This document shows, piece after piece, positions 17,932 to 27,194 of a stretch of 64,000 nucleotides of DNA. The notes below the pieces were generated by a model that saw nothing but the letters and a program-made list of their open reading frames with translations, had not been told where the DNA came from and made no database searches. Made by a program: the position numbers and the translations under genes. The stretch lies in assembly GCF_000411975.1 (NCBI RefSeq), contig NZ_ASXG01000109.1, forward strand, positions 86,199-150,198. The letters are read 5' to 3'. Numbering within the stretch: position 1 is the first letter of the stretch; every line of letters starts with the position of its first letter. The stretch comes from Amycolatopsis orientalis DSM 43388 (GTDB taxonomy: Bacteria; Actinomycetota; Actinomycetes; Mycobacteriales; Pseudonocardiaceae).

Positions 17932-20900
17932 CGCACGCCCCTTTCGGTCATCGCGAGCGGGGACCAGCCCTCGCCGGTCCGTTCTTCTTCCGCGATCGCG
18001 GTCTGCACGAGCTTCACGCCGCGGCGGGTCACCAGCTGCGCGCGCCCGGCGGGCAGCTGCCGCGGGGCCGCCTCGCCGAGGAACTTGCCCTCCTCCTTGG
18101 GGTAGGAGAAGACCACGCCCGGGCTGCCGAGCTCCCAGATCCGGCGGACCACCGAATCGCTCAGCGCGCGCATCGCCCCGGACGTGCTGCGGCTGAGGAC
18201 CAGGTGGAACCCGATGTAGGAACCCTGCGACAGCAAGGACAGCAGCGGTTCCAGCGGCGAACCCATGCCGCTGGTCAGCAGCTGGTAGTCGTCGACCACG
18301 AAGAACAGCCGCGGCCCGGTCCACCAGTCGCGGCGCTTGAGCCGCTCGGCGGTGATGGTCTGGTCCGGCACCCGCGGCGTGAGCGAAACGCTGGCCTGCT
18401 GCGCCAATTCCTGCAGCGCCTCGGTGGTGGTCGCGTAGCCGACGCGGTACGCCTCGGGCACCTCGGCGTCCAGCTGACGGCTCGGGTCGGCCAGCACGAT
18501 CTTCGCCTCGCTCGGCGAGTAGCGCGCCAGCACCGAACGCAGGACGACTCGCAGCAGGTTGGTCTTGCCGGTTTCGTTGTCGCCGAAGGCGAGCAGGTGC
18601 GGGGTGGCGGCGAAATCGTGCCACACCGGCAACAGCCGCTGCTCGTCCTGGCCGAGTGCGATCCGCAGGTCGCCGTCCGGCGCGGGCAGCTGGGCCATCG
18701 GCAGCTTCGCGGGCAGCAGCCGCACCGCCGGCGCCGGCGCGCCCGGCCAGAACAGATGGACCTCTTCGGCGACCGCCTTGGCCGCGGCGGCGAGGTCGTC
18801 GGTGTTCCCGCTGCCGTCCATCCGCGGCAGCCCGGCGAGGAAGTGCAGGCCGTCCGGGGTCAGGCCGCGGCCCGGCTGGTTCGGCACGGTTTTCGCTTTG
18901 CGCGAGCCGATTTCCGACTCCATCGGGTCGCCCAGCCGCAGCTCGAACCGGGTCTGCAGCAGGTCCCGCAGGTACGGGCGGATCTCCGACCATCGGGTCG
19001 CGCCGATCACCACGTGCACGCCGAAGGACAGCCCGCGCGAGGCCAGCTCGCCGATCTTCTGCTCCAGCTCGCTGTAGTCGTTCTTGAGGCTGTACCAGCC
19101 GTCGACCACCAGGAACACGTCGCCGAACGGATCCTCCACCTGGCCGCTGCGGCGCAGCGCGCGGTAGGCGTCCATGGATTCGATGCCGTGCTCGGAGAAC
19201 AGCGTTTCGCGGCCCTCCATGACCTGCGAGATCTCCTCGATGGTCCGCACGACGCGGTCGCGTTCGAGCCGGGTGGCGACCGAACCGACGTGCGGCAGCC
19301 CGGACAGCGACATGATCCCGCCGCCGCCGAAGTCCAGCCCGTAGAACTGGACCTCCTTCGGGGTGTGCGTCATCGCCAGCGCCAGCACGAGCGTGCGCAG
19401 CAGGGTCGACTTGCCGGTCTTCGGCCCGCCGACCACCGCGACGTGCCCGGCCGCCGACGACAGGTCCGCCGTCAGCAGCTCGCGCACCTGCTCGAACGGC
19501 CGGTCGATCATCCCCATCGGCACCCGCAGCTTGCCCCAGTGCGCCGGGTCCTGCACCGTCATCCCGCGCACCGGGTCCGGCAGGACGCTCGGCAGCAGCG
19601 AGTCCAGGCTCGGCGATTCGGCCAGCGGCGGCAGCCACACCTGGCGGGCGGCCGGGCCCGCGCCGGTCAGCCGGTCGATGAACGCGTCGGCGAGCGTCGG
19701 CCCGCCCGGCGCGGCCGCCTCCAGAGCGTCCGCATCGGACTGTTTCTCGGCCGGTTCCGGTTCGTCGTCGCGGATGATCAGCTTCGCCGGATGGGCCTCG
19801 GTGCGGAACGGGACGACCTCCCGGCTGGCCCGCGCCGCGGCGACCGCGGAGTTCTCGCCGTTGCCCGCGGGGACCGGGCCGGAGACGTAAGCGGCCTTGA
19901 ACCGCACCAGGTTCGTGGTGTCGATCTTCAGGTAGCCGTTGCCCGGTTCCGGCGGCAGCTCGTACGCGCTGCCCGCGCCGATCACGCTGCGGGACTCCAT
20001 CGAGGAGAAGGTGCGCAGCGCGATCCGGTACGACAGGTGGCCTTCGACGCGGTGGATGCGGCCCTCGTCGAGCCGCTGCGAGGCGAGCAGCAGGTGCACG
20101 CCGAGGCTGCGGCCCAGCCGTCCGACGGAGACGAACAGCTCCATGAACTCCGGCTTCGCGCTCAGCAGCTCGGAGAACTCGTCCACCACCAGGAACAGTG
20201 TCGGCATCGGGGCCAGCTGCTCGCCGGCCGCGCGCGCCTTCTCGTATTCGTACAGCGACGGGTAGCCGCTCGCGCGCAGTTGTTCCTGGCGCCGCACCAT
20301 TTCGCCGTTGAGCGAGTCCTGCATGCGGTCGACCAGCGGCAGTTCGTCGGCGAGGTTGGTGATCGTCGCCGAGGTGTGCGGCAGCCGGTCCATGCCGAGG
20401 AACGTCGCGCCGCCCTTGAAGTCGACGAGCACGAAGTTGAGGATTTCCGACGAATGCGTGGCGGCCAGCCCGAGCACGAGCGTGCGCAGCAGTTCCGACT
20501 TGCCCGAACCGGTCGCGCCGATCAGCATCCCGTGCGGGCCCATCCCGCCCTGCGCCGATTCCTTCAGGTCCAGCTCGACGATCTCGCCGTCCTCGGTCAC
20601 GCCGATCGGCACCGACATCCGCGCCCGCTGCGCCATCCGCGGCCGCCACTGGGCCGGGACGTCGAAGGTGTGCACGTCCTTGATGCCCAGCAGCGCGGTC
20701 AGCCCGAAGTCGCTTTCCAGCGGCTGGTCGGCGATCTCCAGGGTGCCGCTGGTGCGCTTGGGGGCCAGCAGCCGGGCCAGGCCCTCGACCTGCGTCACCG
20801 AAAGCTCGTCCCGGGCCGCCGAACCCACGCCGCTGCCCGCCGGGAACTCGACCAGATCGTCCTTGGTGGTCAGCCGCAGCACCTTCGGCCCGCCCGGGAG

Positions 20901-21944
20901 CGCTCCGGTCACGTCGAGCAGCACCACGTTGCGCAGCCCCGCGCCGACGAGCCGCGAGGATTCCGGGATCGTCGCCAGATGCGCGACGATCACCACGAAC
21001 GGTTCGGTCGTCGTCGGCCCGACGGTCTTGTCGTGGTCGTCCCGGTCGGCCACGTCCGGGCCGAGGAGGTCCATCAGCTCGTCGTGGTCGGTGGCCAGCA
21101 GCCGCAGCGGGCCCGCCGCGTCACGGAGAGTCGGATGGTTGTTGTGCGGCAGCCACTTCACCCAGTCCCACTGCGCCTGCGCCGCTTCGGTGGTGAGCAC
21201 CGCGAGCCGCAGTTCGTCCGGCGAATGGAGAGCGACCAGCTGCGCGAGCATCGCCCGGACCAGCCCGGCGGCCGCGTCCGGGTCGCCGTCGAACTCGACG
21301 CTGGTGAAGCTCCGCAGCCCCACTGCGGTCGGGATGCCGGACAGCGTGCGGTAGGTCTCGGTGAACCGGCGCAGCGAGATCGCCGACAGCGGTTCGAGGT
21401 CCTCGATCGGCTTGGTCACCGGCGGCACCAGCTCGAGCGCCGACTGCTGCGTGCCCAGGCCGATCCGCACCCGCGCGAAGTCCTCGTGGCTGATCCGGCG
21501 CTCCCACAGCCGCGGCCCCATCGCGAGCGACCACAGGGAATCCGGGGCCGGGTTGTTCCAGGCCACCGCGAGCCGCTGCTCCTCGGCGGTCGAACGCGCC
21601 CGCTCGCGGACCTGGCCGAGGTAGCGCAGATAGTCCCGCCGCTCGGCCTGCATCTTGCGCTTGCGCTCGGCGGCCGCGCGGGACAGCTGCCCGAGGCTCA
21701 TCGCGATCATCGACACGCCCATGCCGCCGCCGATCACGTAGGTGAACGGCGAGCTGCCCGCGACCCCGGAGAACGCAAGCACCATCACCAGCGATCCGAT
21801 GGCCATCGGCAGCATCATCAGCAGCGAGTTGAAATCGCGCGCCGCCGGCTCCGCCATCACCGGCGGTTCCTGCAGTTCCTCTTGCCCCTCGGGCATTTCC
21901 GGCCCCGCCGCGCGCGGCCCTCGCTTGACGGTCTCCGTGCTCAT
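17928..21944 (-). CDS. eccC: ESX motor ATPase EccC (fused Ca-Cb form)
   Basis: The protein of 1338 residues has two transmembrane helices near residues 45-90, then three FtsK/SpoIIIE-type ATPase modules. Walker A motifs lie near 476 (GATGSGKSELL), 840 (GGPKTGKSTLL) and 1121 (GDNETGKTNLL). The matching Walker B strands are LFLVVDEFSELL, VFLVVDGWYSLK and LFFVVDDYQLL, so only the first has the canonical DE pair. EccC binds the C-terminal signal of WXG100 substrates and drives export. The start ATG overlaps the stop of the upstream Pro-rich gene (ATGA). I chose it over longer in-frame starts because it gives the standard EccC N-terminus just before the TM pair. Confidence 0.95.
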   Translation of the reverse strand: MSTETVKRGPRAAGPEMPEGQEELQEPPVMAEPAARDFNSLLMMLPMAIGSLVMVLAFSGVAGSSPFTYVIGGGMGVSMIAMSLGQLSRAAAERKRKMQAERRDYLRYLGQVRERARSTAEEQRLAVAWNNPAPDSLWSLAMGPRLWERRISHEDFARVRIGLGTQQSALELVPPVTKPIEDLEPLSAISLRRFTETYRTLSGIPTAVGLRSFTSVEFDGDPDAAAGLVRAMLAQLVALHSPDELRLAVLTTEAAQAQWDWVKWLPHNNHPTLRDAAGPLRLLATDHDELMDLLGPDVADRDDHDKTVGPTTTEPFVVIVAHLATIPESSRLVGAGLRNVVLLDVTGALPGGPKVLRLTTKDDLVEFPAGSGVGSAARDELSVTQVEGLARLLAPKRTSGTLEIADQPLESDFGLTALLGIKDVHTFDVPAQWRPRMAQRARMSVPIGVTEDGEIVELDLKESAQGGMGPHGMLIGATGSGKSELLRTLVLGLAATHSSEILNFVLVDFKGGATFLGMDRLPHTSATITNLADELPLVDRMQDSLNGEMVRRQEQLRASGYPSLYEYEKARAAGEQLAPMPTLFLVVDEFSELLSAKPEFMELFVSVGRLGRSLGVHLLLASQRLDEGRIHRVEGHLSYRIALRTFSSMESRSVIGAGSAYELPPEPGNGYLKIDTTNLVRFKAAYVSGPVPAGNGENSAVAAARASREVVPFRTEAHPAKLIIRDDEPEPAEKQSDADALEAAAPGGPTLADAFIDRLTGAGPAARQVWLPPLAESPSLDSLLPSVLPDPVRGMTVQDPAHWGKLRVPMGMIDRPFEQVRELLTADLSSAAGHVAVVGGPKTGKSTLLRTLVLALAMTHTPKEVQFYGLDFGGGGIMSLSGLPHVGSVATRLERDRVVRTIEEISQVMEGRETLFSEHGIESMDAYRALRRSGQVEDPFGDVFLVVDGWYSLKNDYSELEQKIGELASRGLSFGVHVVIGATRWSEIRPYLRDLLQTRFELRLGDPMESEIGSRKAKTVPNQPGRGLTPDGLHFLAGLPRMDGSGNTDDLAAAAKAVAEEVHLFWPGAPAPAVRLLPAKLPMAQLPAPDGDLRIALGQDEQRLLPVWHDFAATPHLLAFGDNETGKTNLLRVVLRSVLARYSPSEAKIVLADPSRQLDAEVPEAYRVGYATTTEALQELAQQASVSLTPRVPDQTITAERLKRRDWWTGPRLFFVVDDYQLLTSGMGSPLEPLLSLLSQGSYIGFHLVLSRSTSGAMRALSDSVVRRIWELGSPGVVFSYPKEEGKFLGEAAPRQLPAGRAQLVTRRGVKLVQTAIAEEERTGEGWSPLAMTERGVR

Positions 21945-24900
21945 TCGAGCACCCCCGGCGCGCTGCGGTGCGTCGGCTCGCCCCAGGCCGAATCGTCCTG
22001 CCGGAGCAGATCGGCCATCGTGCGTTCCTCTTCTTCCTCGGGTTCGTCTTCCGCGGTTTCGGGTTCGGGCGCCAGCGGTTCCGGCGCGTCGCCGCAGGTG
22101 GGCAGCTCGTCGGGGAGGATCTCGGCCGGTCCGCCGCGGACCCGCTGGTAGGTGCCGAGCGCTTCGTCCGGACGCCACGGTCCGTCGCTGCGCTGGACGA
22201 ACTCAGTGGTGATCTCCTGAGGCCGGTCCTCGGCCGGCGCGGTGACCGGCAGGAGAGCCGGCAGGAAGTCGGCGGTGCCCACGTCCCAGGCCGAGGTGTC
22301 CTCGGTGTCGAGGGGCTGCACTACGGCGATCCGGACGCTGTCGTCGTGGTTCGCTGTGGTGTTCGTGGGGACGGTCCGGTTTGGACGGTCGGCGTCGCGG
22401 TGCGGAGTGGCCGGTGGGGCTGTCGACCACGGGGTGGCTTCGGCTGGGGGAGTTTCCCGTTGGGTGCTGGGGTTTCCCACACCTGCGGGGACGCTCGTCG
22501 CCCAGGGTTGCCGGACCTCGCCGAGCAGCCCGGCGGAGTCGGGTCGTTCGGCGGCGGGCGTGTTCGCTCCGACGCCCGGCGGTACCAGCGGTGCGCCTGG
22601 CTGCTGCTGGCCGAAGCCGTTGCCCGATGCCCAGCCTGCCGCGCCGGGCGTGGCCAGCTCGGTGGCTGGTGTGACTAGTGGTCGTGGCTCCCCTGCCGGG
22701 GCGCCTGGTCCGTTGGCTGGGGTGCCCGGTCGTGGCGGCTGGTCCTCTGCTGAGGTGCCCGGCCCAGTGCCTGGGGTGCCCGGTGCTTGCGACTCCGGCT
22801 CGTCCGCTGAGGTGCCTGATCCGCTGGACGGTGTTGCCGGTGTTTGCGACTGCGGGCCTGTCGCCCAGCCGGTGGCAGTGCTCGGCGGGGTTTCTCCCTG
22901 CGCACTGGGGTTTCCGACCCCGACCGGCATGCTCGCGGCCCACGGCTCTTGGACATTGCCAAGCAGCCCGGCCGAGTCGGGTCGTTCGGCGGCGGGCGAG
23001 TTCGTTCCGCTTCCGGCGCTGCCGGGCGGGATGATCGGCGGTGTTCCTGTAGCGGGGAGCTGTTGTTCGTGGTTCCCGATGGGGTCGGGCGATTTCGGCA
23101 CGGCCTTCTCGTCGAGTCCCTTCGGTCCAGCTCCGGCGGGCGGGGCCCATTCGGCCGAGTGCAGCGGCGGCGTTCCTCCCAGGGAGTCGGGGTTGCCGAC
23201 GCCCTCGGGTGACGGGCTCAGCCATGGCTTCTTGAGGTCACCGAGCAGCCCGGCCGAGTCGGGCCGTTCTGCGGCGGGCGAGTTCATTCCGCTTCCGGCG
23301 CTGCCAGGCGGGATCATCGGCGGTGTTCCCGGGACGGGGGGTTGTTGTTCGTTCCCGATGGGGTCGGGCAGTTTCGGCAGGGCGCTCTCGGCAACCCCCT
23401 GCGTTCCCGGTCCGGCGGGTGGGGCCCACTTGGCCGAGCTGAGCGGTGGCGTTTCTCCGTGCGCGTCGGGGTTGCCGATGCCGTCCGGGGGAGGGCTCAG
23501 CCACGGTTTCTTGATGTTGCCGAGCAGGCCGGAGGAGTCGGGTCGTTCGGCGGCGGGCGGGTTCAGCCCGTTGCCGCTGCCCATGCCGCCCGGCGGGACC
23601 ATCGGCGGCGTCCCGGCGCCCGGGAGCTGCTGTTCGTGATCGCCGACCGGGTCCGGCAACTTCGGCAGCTCGCTCTCGCTGAGGCCCTTCACTCCGGGTC
23701 CGACCGGCTCCCCGCCGCCCGGACCGTCGGCTCCCGCTGGCGGCGGGGCCCATCCGGCCGAGTGCAGCGGCGGAGTGTCGCCCTTCGCGTCGGGGTTGCC
23801 GATGCCGTCGGGAGGGGCGCTCAGCCACGGCTTTTTGATGTTGCCGAGCAGGCCGGAGGAGTCGGGTCGTTCGGCGGCGGGCGGGTTCAGCCCGCTGCCG
23901 CTGCCCATGCCGCCCGGCGGGATCATCGGCGGCGTCCCGGCGCCGGGGACCTGCTGTTCGTGATTGCCGACCGGGTCCGGCAGCTTCGGCAGGTCGCTCT
24001 CGCCGAGGCCCTTGATCGCGCCCGGGCCGCTGTCGCCGGGTACTCCCGCGCCATTGCCGGACACCCCGCTGCCCGCACCCGGCGGCGGGGCCCACTTGGC
24101 CGAGGTGAGCGGTGGCGTTTCTCCGTGCGCGTCGGGGTTGCCGATGCCGTCCGGAGGAGCGCTCAGCCACGGTTTCTTGATGTTGCCGAGCAGGCCGGAG
24201 GAGTCCGGTCGTTCCGCGGCGGGCGGGTTCAGCCCACCGCCGCCGCCCATGCCTCCTGGCGGCATCATCGGGATGCCGCTGCCGCCCGGAGTCTGGTTGC
24301 CCGGCGGGGTGTTCAGGCCCGGCGGCAGATGCGCCGGGTTGAGCGCGTTGTTCGGCAGGTTGCCGCCGGCCACGCCCGGAGGCGCCGGAATCGACGCCGG
24401 GTTGACGTGCCCAGACCCGCCGGACCCGCCCGAGCTGCCCGGCGGGGCCGGGATCGACGGCGGGGTGATGTGCCCAGACCCGCCGGACCCGCCTGAGCTG
24501 CCCGGCGGGGCCGGGATGGAAGGCGGGGTGACGTGCCCGGACCCGCCTGAGCTGCCCGGCGGGGCAGGGATCGACGGCGGGTCGACGTGCCCGCCCAGGT
24601 TGTTGCCCGACGCCCCGGGCGGCGGCGGGATCGACGGAGACTTGAGGTTGTTCTCTCCCGCCGAATCGCCCGGAGGCGGGGAAACCCGCGGAGGCTTGAC
24701 GTTCGCGCTGTCGCCCGGCGGCCCGGGAATCGCCGGCGGCTTGACCGACGGCGACTTCTCGTTGTTCCCGCCAGCCCCGCTGGGAGGCGGCGGAATGGAG
24801 GCAGCGTTGAGCGGCGGCGGAGTGCCACCGGGGCCGTTGAGGTCGCCCGGCGGAGGCGACACCAGGGCGTTCTTCAACGGCGGCGGCGCGCCGTTGTCCC

Positions 24901-25879
24901 CAGGTCCGTTGAGGTCGCCCGGCGGAGGCGACACCACCGCGTTCTTCAACGGCGGCGGCACGTCGTTCCCGCCCGGACCGTTGGCACCGCCCGGAGGCAG
25001 CGGAAGCACCGGCGGAGGCGTGCCGTCGCCACTGCCCGGAGGCGGGGACACCGGCGGCGGGTTCGGGGCAGGCGGCGGCTGCGTCACCGGGGGCGGCGGC
25101 GGAGAAGTCGGCGGCGGAGGGGGAGGCGTCACCGGCGGCGGAGGAGGCGGTGGCGGTGGCGGGGGTTGCGTGGTGCCGTCGCCGCCGCCGGGGGTCGGCG
25201 GCGGAGTCGTCTTGCCCTCGTTGACGTGCACGGTGTTGTACTTCTGCGCGAGCTGCCCGGCCACCTTGCGCATGTCGTTCGTCATCATCTCGACGGCCTC
25301 GGGGAACTGCGAGATGTACGCCCGCCCGTCGCTGAGGTGGTATTTGCTTCCCTGGGCGAGGACCTGGCTGGCGTAATAGCTGTCGATGTAGCGGATCGTG
25401 TCCTGCGCCCATTTGAGATACGCCGCGGAATTGACGAGGTTGTTAGGCACGTTGTTCGACCCGCCGCCGTCGCCGATCCGGTCCGCCAGATCGGAGAACT
25501 TGTTGCCCAGCGCGGTCATCATGTCCTTGAACTTCGTCGCGGCGTCGCCCTTCCACGGACCGTCCGGTCCGGCGAGGGCGGCGGTCTGGTCCTGAATGGA
25601 CTGCGCGACCATCGCGAGGTTCTGCTGCGTCTCCTGAAACACCCCGGCCGCGTCCTGAAGCGACTGCCAGTTGACGTTGCCGTACGCCTTGTCGAGATTG
25701 TCCTGGCCGCCCGACAGCGAACCGCCGCCGAGGACCGCCGCTTCGATCTGCTTCCACGTCAGGCCGTCGAAATCCTTCGACGGGTCGCCAGTGGTGTTCT
25801 GGTTGCCGGTCTGCGTGGTGTCCGGCCAGACCCCGTTGTCGTCCGAGGTGAACCCGTGGGTGTTGTTGTCGTCCGCCAT
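21941..25879 (-). CDS. WXG/PPE-like secreted protein with Pro-rich repeat modules, 1312 aa
   Basis: Residues 1-about 200 are helical, with a WXG motif (PWKGDAATKF) in a loop between long helices and a GLTWKQIEAAVLGG opening, as in PPE/EspB-like ESX substrates. Residues about 210-540 are poly-Pro and Pro/Gly sequence. Six modules of about 50 residues follow, each containing PAAERPDS.GLLG, a Trp, GNP and TPP. The last 150 residues are acidic, with LPALLP and a final DDSAWGEP. The ATG at 25879 is chosen because GAGGGA precedes it; an in-frame GTG seven codons upstream has no RBS. It lies directly before eccC and is probably an exported or envelope-associated structural substrate. Confidence 0.8.
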   Translation of the reverse strand: MADDNNTHGFTSDDNGVWPDTTQTGNQNTTGDPSKDFDGLTWKQIEAAVLGGGSLSGGQDNLDKAYGNVNWQSLQDAAGVFQETQQNLAMVAQSIQDQTAALAGPDGPWKGDAATKFKDMMTALGNKFSDLADRIGDGGGSNNVPNNLVNSAAYLKWAQDTIRYIDSYYASQVLAQGSKYHLSDGRAYISQFPEAVEMMTNDMRKVAGQLAQKYNTVHVNEGKTTPPPTPGGGDGTTQPPPPPPPPPPPVTPPPPPPTSPPPPPVTQPPPAPNPPPVSPPPGSGDGTPPPVLPLPPGGANGPGGNDVPPPLKNAVVSPPPGDLNGPGDNGAPPPLKNALVSPPPGDLNGPGGTPPPLNAASIPPPPSGAGGNNEKSPSVKPPAIPGPPGDSANVKPPRVSPPPGDSAGENNLKSPSIPPPPGASGNNLGGHVDPPSIPAPPGSSGGSGHVTPPSIPAPPGSSGGSGGSGHITPPSIPAPPGSSGGSGGSGHVNPASIPAPPGVAGGNLPNNALNPAHLPPGLNTPPGNQTPGGSGIPMMPPGGMGGGGGLNPPAAERPDSSGLLGNIKKPWLSAPPDGIGNPDAHGETPPLTSAKWAPPPGAGSGVSGNGAGVPGDSGPGAIKGLGESDLPKLPDPVGNHEQQVPGAGTPPMIPPGGMGSGSGLNPPAAERPDSSGLLGNIKKPWLSAPPDGIGNPDAKGDTPPLHSAGWAPPPAGADGPGGGEPVGPGVKGLSESELPKLPDPVGDHEQQLPGAGTPPMVPPGGMGSGNGLNPPAAERPDSSGLLGNIKKPWLSPPPDGIGNPDAHGETPPLSSAKWAPPAGPGTQGVAESALPKLPDPIGNEQQPPVPGTPPMIPPGSAGSGMNSPAAERPDSAGLLGDLKKPWLSPSPEGVGNPDSLGGTPPLHSAEWAPPAGAGPKGLDEKAVPKSPDPIGNHEQQLPATGTPPIIPPGSAGSGTNSPAAERPDSAGLLGNVQEPWAASMPVGVGNPSAQGETPPSTATGWATGPQSQTPATPSSGSGTSADEPESQAPGTPGTGPGTSAEDQPPRPGTPANGPGAPAGEPRPLVTPATELATPGAAGWASGNGFGQQQPGAPLVPPGVGANTPAAERPDSAGLLGEVRQPWATSVPAGVGNPSTQRETPPAEATPWSTAPPATPHRDADRPNRTVPTNTTANHDDSVRIAVVQPLDTEDTSAWDVGTADFLPALLPVTAPAEDRPQEITTEFVQRSDGPWRPDEALGTYQRVRGGPAEILPDELPTCGDAPEPLAPEPETAEDEPEEEEERTMADLLRQDDSAWGEPTHRSAPGVLE
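22480..24270 (-). repeat. six in-frame protein modules (AERPDS repeat)
   Basis: The coding sequence repeats a block of about 280-430 bp six times; boundaries are approximate. Each copy encodes PAAERPDS(S/A)GLLG, then a charged stretch ending in PW, a P.G.GNP motif and a TPP...W.PP tail. The three copies nearest the protein's N-terminus are almost identical. The three nearest the C-terminus have diverged (for example IKKPWLS becomes VRQPWAT), which fits successive duplication. Confidence 0.8.
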
Positions 25880-25924
25880 CTTCCCTCGATCGCTTCCCAC
25901 CCGGAGAGACCGCCGCCCGTGCGG

Positions 25925-26479
25925 TCAGGCTTGCTGACCGGCGCCGGTGATGTGACCGCTGACGGTGTTGAAGTACTGGTTGTAGTCGTCGGCCGACATC
26001 TTGTTGACCTCGTCGGCGTTGTCGTACGCCTTCGAAGCCTTGTTCACCGCGTCCGCCACCTCGTCGAGCGCTTTGCAGAGGTCGTGGATCGCGGTCCGGG
26101 TGGAGTCCCGCAGCGCGTTCGTGCCCTGGATCGGCTTGGCGATCTTCTCCTGCGCCGTCAGGAACACGCCGGGCTTGAGCTGGATGCTGTCGAGTTTCGC
26201 CGGCAGATCCTTCAGCGGCCCGTCCGCGAGCGCCTGCATGTTCTTCGCGAACGTGCGCATCGCCTCGGTGTTGACCGCGGTGACGCCCCTGCCCGGATGC
26301 TCGGAACCGCCCGGCACCGGCGGCGGCGTGCCGACCGTGCCCGGCGGGATCCACTCGTTGTGCACGTCCGGCGGCGTCTGGTCGCCCGGGCTGTGGAACT
26401 TGCCGTCGGCGGACGTGGTCTGGTGATTGTTCGACGAGTCGTTGTGCATCCCGTAATCGGTGTCGCCGAGAGCCACCAT
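25925..26479 (-). CDS. ESX-locus helical secretion-associated protein, 184 aa
   Basis: The ATG follows AAAGGAGGG at a good distance. The first 60 residues are polar, Pro/Gly-rich and probably disordered. Residues about 65-170 form two to three long helices (VNTEAMRTFAKNMQALAD, then TRTAIHDLCKALDEVADAVN), similar in size to a WXG100 hairpin but without a WXG motif. A YDNADEVNKM segment near the end contains Y-x-x-x-D, the ESX export signature. The position between the WXG100 pair and the Pro-rich substrate supports an exported or chaperone role. No enzymatic motif is seen. Confidence 0.75.
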   Translation of the reverse strand: MVALGDTDYGMHNDSSNNHQTTSADGKFHSPGDQTPPDVHNEWIPPGTVGTPPPVPGGSEHPGRGVTAVNTEAMRTFAKNMQALADGPLKDLPAKLDSIQLKPGVFLTAQEKIAKPIQGTNALRDSTRTAIHDLCKALDEVADAVNKASKAYDNADEVNKMSADDYNQYFNTVSGHITGAGQQA

Positions 26480-26522
26480 CGTCGTTCGCCCTCCTTTCTG
26501 GTCAGTCGCGCCGGAAGCGGCG

Positions 26523-26822
26523 TCAGTGCGCGGCGAACCGCTTGGCGTTGTTGCCCTCGGTGTTCGAGGTGCCCTCGTTGATGTTGGCGAGGGTCTGCGC
26601 GGCCGCGTCGAGCGCCTGCGGCAGCGTGAGGGCCGCCTGGTGGCAGTAGTCGTAGGTCTCGTGGAACATGTCCGCCGCGACGCCGGTCCAGTTTTCGCGC
26701 TGGCCCTCGATGACCGCCTTCATCTGGTCAAGCAGCTCGGTGATCTGGTTGGACTGCTGCTTCGCCTGCCCGACGGTGTCCTGCATGGTCGCGAAGCTGA
26801 TCTGGAACTGGCCCAAAGCCAT
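26523..26822 (-). CDS. WXG100-family ESX substrate, 99 aa
   Basis: The length and the central NWTGVAADMF (WXG) between two helices identify a WXG100 protein. Such proteins form antiparallel helical-hairpin heterodimers and are exported by EccC/EccD. The C-terminus has no clear YxxxD/E signal, so this would be the partner that is carried by the other subunit. An AAGGA sequence precedes the ATG. It lies 33 nt after the other WXG100 gene in the same orientation, as an esxB/esxA-type pair. Confidence 0.92.
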   Translation of the reverse strand: MALGQFQISFATMQDTVGQAKQQSNQITELLDQMKAVIEGQRENWTGVAADMFHETYDYCHQAALTLPQALDAAAQTLANINEGTSNTEGNNAKRFAAH

Positions 26823-26855
26823 GGGAGAGGTCCTTTCGTGGGAAGGGAAGGTGGA

Positions 26856-27194
26856 TCAGAAGCCCTGCAGGCCGCCGCCGCCGATGGTCGCGGCCGCGTT
26901 GCGGGCGGTGGAGGTGTTGTCCGAGTCCCGGCTGTCGTACTCGCTCGCCGAGGTCTGCACGTTCTGCGCGAGCTCGTCCAGCTTCTGCACGATCTTGCGG
27001 ACCGTCTGGTCGAACTGGCCCATGGCGGTGTTGAACACGTTCGCCGAGTCCGACTGCCAGGTGCCGAACAGCGTCTGCATGGTGCCGTCGACCTTCTGGT
27101 TCACGCCGGTGATGTTCTGCCCGGTGTCGCTGATCGTCTGCGCGCCCTTGCGCATGACGTTGGTGTCGACGCGGGCGCCGTCCTGCGAAGCCAT
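26856..27194 (-). CDS. WXG100-family ESX substrate with YxxxD export signal, 112 aa
   Basis: The first gene of the ESX operon encodes two helices joined by a loop reading TWQSDSANVF, where Ser replaces the Gly of the WXG turn. After the second helix comes SEYDSRDSD, which contains YxxxD, the general C-terminal secretion signal read by EccC. It is therefore the likely signal-bearing subunit (EsxB/CFP-10 role) of the pair. The ATG is preceded by AGAGGAGAAAGC. Confidence 0.92.
   Translation of the reverse strand: MASQDGARVDTNVMRKGAQTISDTGQNITGVNQKVDGTMQTLFGTWQSDSANVFNTAMGQFDQTVRKIVQKLDELAQNVQTSASEYDSRDSDNTSTARNAAATIGGGGLQGF

Noticed and set aside
13036..18105. A plus-strand frame of 1689 codons opposite the ESX genes
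   Set aside because: It lies antisense to the AAA+, ART-like, EccB-stub and EccD genes and is Arg/His/Gln-rich without any domain. Long antisense frames are normal at this GC content.
18204..22151. A plus-strand frame of 1315 codons opposite eccC
   Set aside because: It mirrors the third-position GC bias of eccC. The product is Arg/Gln/His-rich and repetitive, with no motif and no RBS.
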